Shown here: positions 16,601-25,025 of the stretch, one piece after another
Layout of the letters: each line of letters opens with the position of its first letter
How positions within the stretch are numbered: position 1 is the stretch's first letter
Assembly (NCBI GenBank): GCA_947169385.1
Contig: CAMVPR010000003.1
Span: 39,956-103,955, forward strand
DNA length: 64,000 nt
Direction of reading: 5' to 3'
Source of the DNA: an uncultured Lachnospiraceae bacterium
GTDB taxonomy: Bacteria; Bacillota; Clostridia; Lachnospirales; Lachnospiraceae
The notes under the pieces: model-generated
What the model was told of the DNA's origin: nothing
Database searches by the model: none
The model's input: the letters and a program-made list of their open reading frames with translations, nothing else
Position numbers and translations under genes: made by a program

Positions 16601-16780
16601 GGTAGAATTGCTGAATTGGATCATTGGACGGATAAGCAAGAAACAAAGGCAGAGATTGATAATCTCATTAGAGATACTCTCTGGATGGAACTTCCAGAGA
16701 GCTATGATGAAATTCGTATATCTGAATATAGACAGAAGATTTATGAATATGTTTATATGAGGTATAAGAAAGTTGCGTAA
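13637..16780 (+). CDS. hsdR: type I restriction-modification endonuclease subunit R
   Basis: 1047 residues, normal for HsdR. The N-terminal PD-(D/E)XK nuclease has TDIVGFVNGIPLLFVELKK near 148-168 (D...ExK). An SF2 translocase follows: Walker A TQGSGKS near 302, DEAH near 404, GFTGTPL near 432, and motif VI QTIARANR near 675. A long helical C-terminus (about 760-1047) docks on the methyltransferase core. It is the last gene of the hsd operon, 17 nt after the TIR gene, with AAAGGGG before the ATG. Confidence 0.95.
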   Translation: MSYDYSENILVQESAGHLLEEELGWQVEMAYNQEVLGKNGTFGRRSYKDILLVRYFQKALRTLNPWITDAQVIEAQNTFEKHLSTSSLMQINEEKYSLIRDGIPVTEKKSNGQTEEKRAMIIDFQHPDDMERNHFLAVKEMKIHGDLYRRRTDIVGFVNGIPLLFVELKKNSVDVQNAYTDNYTDYLDTIPHLFYYNAFLMLSNGVEAKVGTLGSKYEFFHEWKRLSESDEGSVALETMLRGICKKDNFLDLLENFILYDHSGGHTIKILARNHQYLGVNEAVKAYEARKLNDGKLGVFWHTQGSGKSYSMLFLSQKIRRKFAGSPTIVVLTDREELNTQISDTFENCGLLGKTKASQFTATSGDDLIEKLKGNPSFIFTLIQKFNKKPTEPIYPDHDIIIMSDEAHRSQYGIFADNMVGLLPTASRIGFTGTPLLSSDNITERTFGGYISIYDFKRAVEDKATVPLYYENRGEKILDIHNPEITDEILDAIEAADLDPEQQDKLEHEFEKEIHLLTAEPRLRSVAKDFVQHYTDLWTSGKAMFVCLNKVTCVRMYNFVQEYWKDEIERLEEERRTASQQEVLELDRKIKWMKETEMAVVISQEQNEIQTFKKWDLDIKVHRAKMEKRELDKEFKDSDNPLRVVFVCAMWLTGFDVKCLSCLYLDKPLKAHTLMQTIARANRVNEGKSNGLIIDYIGIVKALRKALVDYTANTGGRNTDPTVDKAELIARVLDVISSAEEFLEEKDFELNDLIYAKDFTKLGMLQTAANAVSDSKESAKRIATYATELMRMMKYLDREDISQADRERKDAIIAIYDELKKKKKHVDTVDLMVQINGILSDYIQIDIQVEEDKQAKRFDISKIDFDLLRREFAKVKHKNLVLKDLDELIQIRIDAMLKENPTRVDYYERYQKIIEEYNQEQDRANIEKTFMELMDLANSMNEEEQRYVREGFSSDEELSLYDLLFDENLSKEDIKAIKKVAVDLLEKIKGRIAELDHWTDKQETKAEIDNLIRDTLWMELPESYDEIRISEYRQKIYEYVYMRYKKVA

Positions 16781-16806
16781 TGCAAAATTGTAGATTATAG
16801 TTATAG

Positions 16807-17221
16807 ATGAATTATTGTAAAGAATGTATCACTAAGAAACTAAAACAAACAGTTGAAAAATGTCCAGAGTGTAAACAGAACACATTATTGGTAGAAAATG
16901 GATTTGCAAAATGTAATAACTGTGGTTTTGGACGGGCATCTACACCTGAGTTTGAAAAATGTGTTACAAAGAATAAATATATTATATCGGTCGATAAGCG
17001 ATATAAGCCATTATTTACTTATATCAAGACTCTTGGGTATTAATGTTAATGCTGTAAAAAAGGCATTTGATAGTGGAGAAACCGTTCCCTTAAATGGATA
17101 TACATATGAGATTCTGAAAAAGCTGTTCAATTCCGAAAATGGGCAAATACCATTATTGAAGAGTACACAATCAAAGGCTACGCAATGGATGATGAAAGAC
17201 TCAGAAGGGGCGGAAGCATAG
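16807..17221 (+). pseudogene. zinc-ribbon protein gene broken by a frameshift
   Basis: Frame 1 (16807-17043) begins with two Cys clusters (CKEC, CPEC) and a third ribbon CNNCGFG, then runs to KPLFTYIKTLGY and stops. Frame 2 continues INVNAVKKAFDSGETVPLNGYTYEILKKLF to 17221. Removing one G from the GGG near 17037 joins them as T-L-G-I-N-V. The last about 20 codons run into the repeat cluster, so the true C-terminus may also be lost. The ribosome site is weak. Function unknown. Confidence 0.5.
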
Positions 17222-17316
17222 CTACGCTCAGAATGACATGATGGTGATAAGGATTCTTCGCTACGCTCAGAATGACATGATAGGGATAAAGATTCTTCGC
17301 TTCGCTCAGAATGACA
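17221..17316 (-). repeat. three 29-bp dispersed repeats, reverse
   Basis: A partial copy (17221-17238) and full copies at 17250-17278 and 17289-17316, all in reverse orientation (AGATTCTTCGCT...CAGAATGACA). A minus-strand frame through here gives the repeat peptide CHSERSEE and is not a gene. Confidence 0.85.
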
Positions 17317-17392
17317 GAGAGAGGCAGAATGACAGATAATGTCGTAGAATGACAAATAGCAACAAACGAAAACAAAACAAAGGAGACACATT

Positions 17393-17566
17393 ATGAAAAC
17401 ACTTAAATCAGCATTTTCAATTATAGTATTAACTGCTTCCGTAGTTGCGGGAGTACTTATTATTCCTAGATTGTTCAAGAGGTATGAATCTAAGATGTAC
17501 AAGCTTTCGTTAAAGAGAGACGAGATTGACTTCGATGATTTAGGACCTGAGATTGTTAAGAAATAA
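17393..17566 (+). CDS. small membrane protein upstream of the GTPase
   Basis: 57 residues, start behind AAAGGAG. One N-terminal hydrophobic segment (about residues 7-25) is followed by a charged tail ending in DEIDFDDLGPEIVKK. Only 11 nt separate it from the GTPase gene, so they are probably cotranscribed. No family recognised. Confidence 0.6.
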   Translation: MKTLKSAFSIIVLTASVVAGVLIIPRLFKRYESKMYKLSLKRDEIDFDDLGPEIVKK

Positions 17567-17577
17567 GTTAGGAGAGT

Positions 17578-18717
17578 ATGCGGATGGGTGTAGATGTAGA
17601 GAAGGTAGCCGGGGAGGCTATTGATTTAATAAGAGAGCGAATCAGTAATCTCAGCAAGCTTAATATCATAGTTGCAGGTAAGACCGGAGTCGGTAAAAGT
17701 ACGCTTATTAATTCGGTGTTTAGGGATAATCTCGCAGAGACAGGAATGGGCAAGCCTGTAACAACTCACATGCGCAAGATTACCAAGAAGGATGTTCCAC
17801 TTGCTATATATGATACGAGAGGATTTGAACTTGGTAAGGAAGTTCAGTCCCAGGTTAAGCAGGAAGTGATCGATACGATTAATGACGGCTTAAGTAAGCA
17901 CGATATCAATGAGGCTATTCATTGCATTTGGTATTGCATCAACACTGCATCCAATCGCGTCGAGCCTGAAGAGATTGAATGGTTAAGGGAATTGTCGGAG
18001 GCTAACAAGGTAACGAAGGTTCCTATTATTGTCGTGCTCACGCAATCATTTTCTAAGAAGAATGCAAGCGCGTTAAGGAACATGTTGCTTAACGAGAACC
18101 TTGACATAGTGCAGGTAGTTCCGGTCTTAGCGTGCGATTACGATATTGATGATGACTATGTTGCCAAGGCATACGGACTTGACGTTCTGATTAAAGTGAT
18201 GGGGGAAACCTTGCCAGACGAGCTGATTGATACATTGCAGAATGTGCAGATAGCTAGTCTGGCGGAGAAGAAGAGAAGAGCGCATGCGGCAGTAGCGACG
18301 GCTATAGCATCAGCAACCGCGGAGGCAGCGGTGCCGATTCCGTTAGCCGACTCAACAATGCTTATCCCTACACAGATGGCAATGCTCACAACCATTACCG
18401 TTATATTCGGTTTTGATGTCAACAAGACTATCGTGAGAGCGGTGTTATCGTCAACGCTTGGCGCAGGTGGCGCTACAATTCTTGGTAAGACCATCGCGTC
18501 GAACCTTTTGAAAATGATACCCGGTGCCGGCTCTGTTGCGGGCGGTGTGATATCTGCAAGTACGGCAGGAGTTATAACTGCCGCTCTTGGTGAGGCGTAT
18601 ATAGCGATTCTCTCTATGGTCTTTAACGGAGAGATGAGCATAGATGATATTGCTTCTAAGAAGGGTAAGGAGACTCTAAACTCCCTCTACAAGAGCTTTC
18701 TTAAGAAAGTCAAATGA
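17578..18717 (+). CDS. GTPase with hydrophobic C-terminal domain
   Basis: 379 residues. The G domain comes first: P-loop GKTGVGKST near 33-41, switch/G3 DTRG near 79-82. No canonical NKxD is seen; VLTQS near 156 stands at that place. Residues about 245-345 are Ala/Gly/Ile-rich with several potential membrane-inserting helices, resembling DUF697-type GTPases. Membrane association is likely; cellular role unknown. AGGAGA precedes; ATG 17578 and 17584 are both possible starts. Confidence 0.8.
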   Translation: MRMGVDVEKVAGEAIDLIRERISNLSKLNIIVAGKTGVGKSTLINSVFRDNLAETGMGKPVTTHMRKITKKDVPLAIYDTRGFELGKEVQSQVKQEVIDTINDGLSKHDINEAIHCIWYCINTASNRVEPEEIEWLRELSEANKVTKVPIIVVLTQSFSKKNASALRNMLLNENLDIVQVVPVLACDYDIDDDYVAKAYGLDVLIKVMGETLPDELIDTLQNVQIASLAEKKRRAHAAVATAIASATAEAAVPIPLADSTMLIPTQMAMLTTITVIFGFDVNKTIVRAVLSSTLGAGGATILGKTIASNLLKMIPGAGSVAGGVISASTAGVITAALGEAYIAILSMVFNGEMSIDDIASKKGKETLNSLYKSFLKKVK

Positions 18718-18752
18718 CATACTTAGAAACATTTTATTTAACGATGGTTATC

Positions 18753-18782
18753 TTGGCATTTTCACCCCGGTTATGCTATAAT
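18753..18782 (+). promoter_or_regulatory. sigma-A promoter of the nuclease gene
   Basis: TTGGCA (18753-18758), 18-bp spacer with TG before the -10, TATAAT (18777-18782). Confidence 0.6.
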
Positions 18783-18837
18783 ATATGCAGTTATCGATTC
18801 CGTTTTAATTAATTAGACAATTTAAGAGGGTGAAGAT

Positions 18838-19713
18838 ATGCTTAAGAAGAGTTTTATAAGCTTGTTCTTATGTTTTGTGCTTATTGTTTCGGGGATTCTA
18901 TACACCAATCCCAAGGCTAAGATTGATAAGTCCATTATTGACAACTCAGGCGGAGTTAAGATAGTCAATAACAACAAGCCTTCATTTACCAAGAAGCAAA
19001 AGAAGAAGACCAAAGCTTTTGAGAAGTATTCTAAGTTAGATAAGTACGGCAGGTGCGGTGTTGCATTTGCCAATATATGCCCTGAATTGATGCCTACAGA
19101 GAAGAGGGGCGAGATAGGAAGTGTAAGACCGACAGGATGGCACACGGTTAAGTATCCGGGAGTTATAAGTGATCTTTATCTCTATAACAGGTGCCACCTT
19201 ATCGCTTTTTGTTTGGCGGGAGAGAATGCCAACAAGCGGAATCTCATAACAGGAACAAGACAGATGAATGTTGAGTATATGTTGCCTTATGAGATGGAGG
19301 TGCTCAATTATGTTCAGTCGACTGGGAACCACGTGCTCTACAGAGTTACGCCGCTTTTTAAGGGCAAGAATCTTGTGGCGAGTGGAGTGCAGATGGAGGC
19401 GTATTCGGTTGAGGACAAGGGCAAGGGCGTTAAGTTCAATGTGTACTGTCCTAACAAACAGAAGGGTATAAAGATTGATTATAAGACCGGAGAGAGCTCT
19501 CTTAAGTCAGATACCTCGGCAAATGTTACTACGACCGAGAGTAAGTCATATAATTACATTCTTAATACCAATACCAGAAAGATACATCTTCCGACTTGTG
19601 CGTCGGTTTATCAGATGAAAGACAAGAACAAGAGATATTCTACCGAGAGTATTAAGGCTCTTGAGGCGCAGGGATATTCGCCTTGCCACAATTGTCTTAG
19701 CAGTTATTATTAG
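18838..19713 (+). CDS. secreted DNA/RNA non-specific endonuclease
   Basis: 291 residues. An N-terminal signal-anchor (about 5-22, SFISLFLCFVLIVSGILY) exports the protein. The nuclease core has NRCHLIAF near 116-123, the EndA/NucA-like catalytic His motif (DRGH in many relatives), then RNLITGTRQMNVEYMLPYE. The last 45 residues (HLPTCASVY...PCHNC) look like a small metal-binding module of the Ada/thermonuclease-associated kind. It probably scavenges or degrades extracellular DNA. Confidence 0.85.
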   Translation: MLKKSFISLFLCFVLIVSGILYTNPKAKIDKSIIDNSGGVKIVNNNKPSFTKKQKKKTKAFEKYSKLDKYGRCGVAFANICPELMPTEKRGEIGSVRPTGWHTVKYPGVISDLYLYNRCHLIAFCLAGENANKRNLITGTRQMNVEYMLPYEMEVLNYVQSTGNHVLYRVTPLFKGKNLVASGVQMEAYSVEDKGKGVKFNVYCPNKQKGIKIDYKTGESSLKSDTSANVTTTESKSYNYILNTNTRKIHLPTCASVYQMKDKNKRYSTESIKALEAQGYSPCHNCLSSYY

Positions 19714-19728
19714 AAGAGAGGTAATGAA

Positions 19729-19977
19729 GTGAGATATTCATACAAGACTAAAGGAACGTGTTCAACACAGATAGATTTTGATATTGAAGATAATATCGTG
19801 ACAAATGTAGCATTTACAAGGGGATGTAATGGTAATCTTCAGGCGGTTTCACGCTTGGTAGATGGCAAGACGGTTGATGAGATTGAGTCTTTGCTTGGTG
19901 GAATCAACTGTAACGGTAAAGGCACTTCATGTGGGGATCAGTTAGCTAAGGCGGTTAGAGAGGCAGCGAACAACTAG
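19729..19977 (+). CDS. TSCPD-domain protein (TIGR03905 family)
   Basis: 82 residues spanning one TSCPD domain: KGTCSTQIDFDIEDN, FTRGCNGNLQAVSRLVDG, CGDQLAKAV. Four cysteines suggest metal binding; related domains occur at the end of ribonucleotide reductases. GTG start behind AGAGAGG. Function unknown. Confidence 0.85.
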   Translation: MRYSYKTKGTCSTQIDFDIEDNIVTNVAFTRGCNGNLQAVSRLVDGKTVDEIESLLGGINCNGKGTSCGDQLAKAVREAANN

Positions 19978-19999
19978 TTTTGATGGAAGAGGTGCGGCT

Positions 20000-21442
20000 A
20001 TGAAGATGTCATTGCCATTGTATGACGATATAGTTAACATTTCGCAGGATTGTTTATTTTGGAAAGACAAGGAGAGGAGGTTCGTAGGTGTGAATCAGGC
20101 TTTCCTTGATTTTTATGGATTTGAGTCTGCGGATGTTTTGATAGGTAAGACAGATGAAGATATGGGATGGCATTCTGATCCGGAGCCTTTTAAACAGGAC
20201 GAACTTAGGGTTTTATCCGGCGAGGCGACATATAAGGTTCAAGGCAAATGCATAATAAGAGGTGAAGAACGAGATATCATTGCATCTAAGAAGCCACTCT
20301 ACTGGAACGGCGAGATAGTTGGCCTTGTAGGCAGCTTTATGGATATAACCGACGTTTTGAGAAGAAGGGACACTAATAATCAGAACAAGAATGTTTACAC
20401 GGTAGATTCTCTTAGGAAGTATTCATATTTTGACAAGGTTCTTGATGAAGAGAATATAGCTAATGTCGTTGATCCGCTTACGGGTGCTATTTCAAGAGAG
20501 TATATTATCGGTTTCGCGCAGTCTTTGGTGTTTAATAACACTCCGTTTACATTTGTCATATTTGACCTTGATAATTTCAAGAATATTAATGATGGATACG
20601 GACATTACGCGGGTGATTACATACTTACGCAAGTGGTCAAGGATGTTGCGGAATATGTCAAAGGACGTGGAATCGTAGGCAGATTCGGAGGAGACGAACT
20701 CTTAATCATCAACCTCAAAGACACTGATATGCCGTCTAAGAAGGCGTTTTTTGATGGCATATATGCCCGTGGTGATATATTAAGAAGAAATATTGAGGTT
20801 GACGATCAGGATATCTTTGTTACTGCAACTTTAGGTTGCGCAACATATCCTAATGATGCTGCTAACTATGAGGATTTATTTACCAAGGCAGATAAGACCT
20901 TGTATATCGGTAAGACTAAGGGGCGCAATTGCTATACCATCTATGATGACGAGAGTCATAAGGATGTTGATATGACCAAGATTACCAAGCAGGGTATATT
21001 TGAGAGCATGAATATTATGTCTGAGATTTTTGAGAGTGAAGTCGATCTTCGAGACAAGCTTAAGATGGCGCTTCCTTTCCTTAAGAGTGAGTTGAGAATC
21101 TCAGATTTATACTATGTTGACATTAAAGGGGAGGTTATCTCTATCAATGATAACTCCTATGTTGCAAATGTTGGGGATGTCAGCACAGTCATAGAAGGTG
21201 ACATTTTCTTTGATAATGATATCGAAGGTATTAAGGATAGTAATCCTAGTTTTTATAATTTTTTAATTTCAAGGAATATAGAGGCTGTTATGATTGCCAA
21301 GGTTGCTATAGGCAAGGAGACATACGGATATATGATGTGTGCTGAACCGGATACTAAGCGTATCTGGCAAGACAGCGAGTGTGGAATTCTGTATTTTCTT
21401 GCTAAACAGCTTGCTGTTGGAATTAAATATGAGAAAAGGTAG
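20000..21442 (+). CDS. PAS-GGDEF diguanylate cyclase
   Basis: 480 residues, no membrane segment. A PAS domain (about 5-115) is followed by a GGDEF domain (about 155-315) with an intact active site RFGGDEL near 227-233, then a C-terminal region (about 330-480) that could be a GAF-like sensor. It should make cyclic di-GMP. No RxxD inhibitory site precedes GGDEL, so product inhibition may be absent. It lies just before a phosphodiesterase-type gene. Confidence 0.88.
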   Translation: MKMSLPLYDDIVNISQDCLFWKDKERRFVGVNQAFLDFYGFESADVLIGKTDEDMGWHSDPEPFKQDELRVLSGEATYKVQGKCIIRGEERDIIASKKPLYWNGEIVGLVGSFMDITDVLRRRDTNNQNKNVYTVDSLRKYSYFDKVLDEENIANVVDPLTGAISREYIIGFAQSLVFNNTPFTFVIFDLDNFKNINDGYGHYAGDYILTQVVKDVAEYVKGRGIVGRFGGDELLIINLKDTDMPSKKAFFDGIYARGDILRRNIEVDDQDIFVTATLGCATYPNDAANYEDLFTKADKTLYIGKTKGRNCYTIYDDESHKDVDMTKITKQGIFESMNIMSEIFESEVDLRDKLKMALPFLKSELRISDLYYVDIKGEVISINDNSYVANVGDVSTVIEGDIFFDNDIEGIKDSNPSFYNFLISRNIEAVMIAKVAIGKETYGYMMCAEPDTKRIWQDSECGILYFLAKQLAVGIKYEKR

Positions 21443-21445
21443 AAT

Positions 21446-21470
21446 AGGCGGGGCCATATAGGTCCCGCCT
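21446..21470 (+). terminator. hairpin between the two c-di-GMP genes
   Basis: AGGCGGGGCC / GGTCCCGCCT with a 5-nt loop. The following sequence is only moderately T-rich, so it may attenuate rather than stop. Confidence 0.5.
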
Positions 21471-21508
21471 TGAAATAGATTTATTTCTCTTGGTAGGAGG
21501 TAAATAAA

Positions 21509-23635
21509 ATGGGATATAGTTTTTATGGTTGGGAAGTGGCTAATGTTAAGGCTAAGAGTACCGAGTATAAGGATATAGAGACACCTATTGATCTGTATGA
21601 TGCTCTTCTTAATATTTGGTGTGAATACTCTTGTGCTCCTAGACTCAGGAGCGAGTGGAGCAGCAATAATCCGACGCTTGGACAGTGCTCAATCACTGCG
21701 TTTTTGGTGCAGGATATTTTTGGTGGAGAAGTATATGGAATTCTTCGCCCGGGCGGTAATTATCACTGTTATAACGTTGTGGATGGAGTGACATTTGACC
21801 TTACCAGTGAGCAATTCGGTGATGAAGTTCTTTCTTATGAAGATAATCCGATACAAGAGAGAGCGGTTCATTTTGCCAAAGAAGAGAAGAAACAGAGATA
21901 TGATTTCTTATGTATGGCACTTAAGAAATACCTTGAAGGACATATTCCAAGTGGTTTGCCGGGAGGCTTCTTCGTGTATGAGGAAGGCTTTAATGAGGAG
22001 ATTTATTACGCGGACAAGAACGTTATTAATCTCTATGGATGTACAAGTTTGGATGAATTTAGAGAGTTTACCAACAATACTTTTGAGGGTATGGTTCATC
22101 CTGATGATTACAATAAGATTCAGAATCAGATTCAGGCACAGACTTTGTTTGGCGAGCTCAGACATGATTATGTAAGATACAGGATTAAGACCAAACAAGG
22201 CGAGATTAAGTATGTTGAGGACTTTGGACATTTGCTTCACGGAGCTAACGGCAAGAGTTATTACTATGTCTTTATAGTAGACGTTGACAGAAATGAATTC
22301 TTTAATCACAACAGGAATTCATATGCAGAGGCTGAGGTGTTGTCTGCCAATCATGAGACGGATTCTCTTACGGGACTTTTTAATATGTCATTTTTCTATC
22401 ATACTGTGACATTGAAGCTTTCGTCTCCTGAGGGAAGGAGAGGAGAGACGTCGATTATCCATTTCGACATTCCTAATTTTAAACTCTTTAACGAGAGATA
22501 CGGTTTTAAAATGGGTGACGAGTTGCTGTGTGATCTTGCTAAGGTGATTAAGAGAGAGTTCCCGAGAGAGATACTATCTAGGTTCTCGGATGACCATTTT
22601 GTTGTCTGCTCATCCAAGTCAAAAGAATCTATTATGGAGAGCATTTCCGCTGTTTATCAATCGATACTTCATTCTGAGGAGACAGCGAAACGAGTTAGAA
22701 TTAAGGCCGGAATATACTATATGGAAGGTAACAAGATGGAGATCGGTCTTGCCTGCGATCATGCGAGACTTGCTTGTGACAGTATAAAGGGGCGACATGA
22801 CATTTTCTATTGTGTCTATGATGATATGCTTAGGGAGAATTTAAGAAGACAGCAATACGTTATAGATCACATTGATGAAGCCATAGAGAATAATTACATT
22901 AAGGTTTATTACCAGCCCGTTATAAGATCGTCGACCGGCAAAATATGTGGATATGAGGCGTTGGTTAGATGGGTTGATACTAATTTCGGTATGCTTTCTC
23001 CTGCTGATTTTATAGAGACCCTTGAGCAGTTTCATATGATACATAAGCTTGACATTTACGTTGTTGAGCAGGTGTGTAAGGATTACAACCGCATTATTGA
23101 GAGTGGTGATCCGGTTGTTCCCGTGTCGATTAACCTTTCTAGACTTGATTTCGAGTTGTGTGACATATTTGGTGTTCTTGAAGAAATAAGAGCTAAGTAT
23201 AATATGCCTCGAAATATGCTTGATATTGAGATTACAGAGAGTGCGCTTAATGAGAATTTTGGGCATATCAAGGATGAGTGCAAGAAGATGCACGATTTAG
23301 GATATAGCATTTGGCTTGATGATTTTGGAAGCGGATACTCATCACTTAATAATTTGGTTGAGTATTCATTTGACGTACTAAAACTAGATATGGTATTCTT
23401 ACGAAGTTATGATAAGAACCCTAAGACATCAACTCTGATGAACTTTATCATAGAAGCCGGTAAGGCGATAGGAATCTCGCCTCTCTGCGAGGGCGTTGAG
23501 ACCGAGGAACATTATAGGTTCCTTAAAGAAGCCGGTTGTGATAGGGTGCAAGGGTACTTCTTTGGAAAGCCTATGCCGATGGAAGAGACTAAAGCATTTA
23601 CCAGGGCTAAGGGCATGGAATGGGAAGAGATGTAA
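21509..23635 (+). CDS. YunG-like / PAS / GGDEF / EAL c-di-GMP phosphodiesterase
   Basis: 708 residues. The first about 135 resemble YunG-type proteins: GQCSITAFLVQDIFGGEVYG, NYHCYNV and FDLTSEQF supply a Cys-His-Asp-like set. A PAS domain (about 155-270) follows, then a degenerate GGDEF (FSDDHF near 358, so no cyclase activity expected). Last is an EAL domain with the catalytic set intact: YEALVRW, NLSR, EITES, DDFGSGYSS, KLD, EGVE and QGYFFGKP. It should hydrolyse c-di-GMP. The YunG-like fusion is unusual. Confidence 0.85.
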   Translation: MGYSFYGWEVANVKAKSTEYKDIETPIDLYDALLNIWCEYSCAPRLRSEWSSNNPTLGQCSITAFLVQDIFGGEVYGILRPGGNYHCYNVVDGVTFDLTSEQFGDEVLSYEDNPIQERAVHFAKEEKKQRYDFLCMALKKYLEGHIPSGLPGGFFVYEEGFNEEIYYADKNVINLYGCTSLDEFREFTNNTFEGMVHPDDYNKIQNQIQAQTLFGELRHDYVRYRIKTKQGEIKYVEDFGHLLHGANGKSYYYVFIVDVDRNEFFNHNRNSYAEAEVLSANHETDSLTGLFNMSFFYHTVTLKLSSPEGRRGETSIIHFDIPNFKLFNERYGFKMGDELLCDLAKVIKREFPREILSRFSDDHFVVCSSKSKESIMESISAVYQSILHSEETAKRVRIKAGIYYMEGNKMEIGLACDHARLACDSIKGRHDIFYCVYDDMLRENLRRQQYVIDHIDEAIENNYIKVYYQPVIRSSTGKICGYEALVRWVDTNFGMLSPADFIETLEQFHMIHKLDIYVVEQVCKDYNRIIESGDPVVPVSINLSRLDFELCDIFGVLEEIRAKYNMPRNMLDIEITESALNENFGHIKDECKKMHDLGYSIWLDDFGSGYSSLNNLVEYSFDVLKLDMVFLRSYDKNPKTSTLMNFIIEAGKAIGISPLCEGVETEEHYRFLKEAGCDRVQGYFFGKPMPMEETKAFTRAKGMEWEEM

Positions 23636-23653
23636 GGTGTTTGAAAGGAGATA

Positions 23654-24703
23654 ATGATGAAATTTCTTTATTTGTTACTTGTTTTTGTTCCTGTATCCAT
23701 TATAGGACATTTTGCGGGATTTAGTGAGACTATGATGTTTATATTCTCAGCTCTTTCTATTATACCGCTTGCCGGACTTATGGGAACGGCAACCGAGGGT
23801 GTTGCTCATTATGCAGGCAACAGAGTCGGTGGTTTTTTGAATGCAACTTTCGGAAATGCTACTGAGTTGATTATTGGCATTATCGGTCTTAAGGCGGGAC
23901 TCTTTGAAGTTGTTAAGTCGTCAATCGCAGGATCTGTTATCGGTAATATTCTGCTTGTGCTTGGACTTAGTATGTTGTGTGGTGGAATAAAGTTTAAGAC
24001 GCAGACATTTAACAAAGCTGCCGTTCAGGTTACATCAAGTATGTTGCTTTTCGCAGTTATCTGTCTTTCTATTCCTGCTGTGTTTACTCACACGATGTCA
24101 GACAAGACGCTTACTACCAAGTATGAGGGAATTAATATAATTGTTGCTGTAGTTCTTCTTGCAATCTACATTTGCCAGATGTACTTCTCGTTCTTTACTC
24201 ATAAGGATCTTATGGGTGGCGAGGAAGAGGAGAGCGGAGAGGAGCCTAAGTGGAATCTTAAGGTTTCGATTATCATGCTCGTTGTAAGCACAGTGTTTAT
24301 TGCGATTCTCTCTGAGTTCTTCGTTGGCGCGGTTGAGCCGATGACTGAGCAGGTCGGTCTTCCGATGACATTTGTCGGAATAATATTGGTTCCAATTATT
24401 GGAAATGCTGCTGAGCATTCTACTGCTATTATCATGGCACTTAAGAACAAGATGAGTGTTTCTATTGAGATTGCGCTTGGTTCGAGTCTTCAGATTATCT
24501 TGTTTGTTGCGCCTGTTTTGATTCTTTTAAGTCTTATCTGGAAGCCTATGAGCGTTATATTCACACCTTTTGAGTTGGTGGCTGTATTCGCTTCTGTTAT
24601 TATCGCCAATAAGCTTGTTGACGATGGCAAATCCAACTGGCTTGAAGGTCTTGTGCTTGTGGCAACTTATGTGATTCTTGGCGCGATGTTTTTTGTGGTA
24701 TAG
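23654..24703 (+). CDS. cax: Ca2+/H+ antiporter
   Basis: 349 residues, about 11 hydrophobic segments. The two inverted alpha repeats are evident: FLNATFGNATELIIG near 55-70 and PIIGNAAEHSTAI near 245-258, with the acidic residues of cation/Ca2+ exchangers. A Glu-rich cytoplasmic loop (GGEEEESGEEPK) divides the halves. It exports Ca2+ in exchange for protons. It is followed directly by hypC with 9 nt spacing. Confidence 0.92.
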   Translation: MMKFLYLLLVFVPVSIIGHFAGFSETMMFIFSALSIIPLAGLMGTATEGVAHYAGNRVGGFLNATFGNATELIIGIIGLKAGLFEVVKSSIAGSVIGNILLVLGLSMLCGGIKFKTQTFNKAAVQVTSSMLLFAVICLSIPAVFTHTMSDKTLTTKYEGINIIVAVVLLAIYICQMYFSFFTHKDLMGGEEEESGEEPKWNLKVSIIMLVVSTVFIAILSEFFVGAVEPMTEQVGLPMTFVGIILVPIIGNAAEHSTAIIMALKNKMSVSIEIALGSSLQIILFVAPVLILLSLIWKPMSVIFTPFELVAVFASVIIANKLVDDGKSNWLEGLVLVATYVILGAMFFVV

Positions 24704-24712
24704 GAGGAGCTT

Positions 24713-24931
24713 ATGTGCGTTGCTTTACCCGGAATTGTTAAGAAGGTGGCAAATGATAAAAAGACGGCCGAGGTTGATTTCTCCGGTAATATCGTACATG
24801 CTGCCGCAGGGCTTATAGATGTTAATGAGGGTGATCATGTGCTTGTTCACGCCGGATGTATTATCGAGAAGGTGAAAGCAGATGAAGCAGAGGAACTTGA
24901 GAGGTTGTTTAAAGAACTTGAAGTAATGTAG
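24713..24931 (+). CDS. hypC: hydrogenase maturation chaperone HypC
   Basis: 72 residues beginning MCVALPG, the HypC signature whose Cys2 binds the Fe(CN)2CO unit. It acts with HypD in NiFe-hydrogenase cofactor assembly. GGAGGAG precedes. A 50-bp repeat separates it from hypD. Confidence 0.95.
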   Translation: MCVALPGIVKKVANDKKTAEVDFSGNIVHAAAGLIDVNEGDHVLVHAGCIIEKVKADEAEELERLFKELEVM

Positions 24932-24947
24932 AGCACTGTTGTAACCC

Positions 24948-24997
24948 GTAGAGGCGAACATTGTTCGCCATATATGGAGCACGATGTGCTCCGCTAC
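24948..24997. repeat. 50-bp double-hairpin repeat, complete
   Basis: Ends GTAG.GG / CCGCTAC. The two inner palindromes are GGCGAACATTGTTCGCC and GGAGCACGATGTGCTCC. Near-identical to 50121-50170. Confidence 0.8.
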
Positions 24998-25025
24998 GTT
25001 GAATGACATACTAAAAGGATGAGTA

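Noticed and set aside
17011..17502. Minus-strand open frame of 163 codons with repeated CHSERSEE peptides
   Set aside because: It is produced by the reverse-oriented 29-bp repeats and overlaps a frameshifted gene and a small real gene on the plus strand; it has no start signal.
18156..18641. Minus-strand 161-codon frame opposite the GTPase
   Set aside because: Shadow frame caused by the Ala/Gly-rich coding sequence; no ribosome site.
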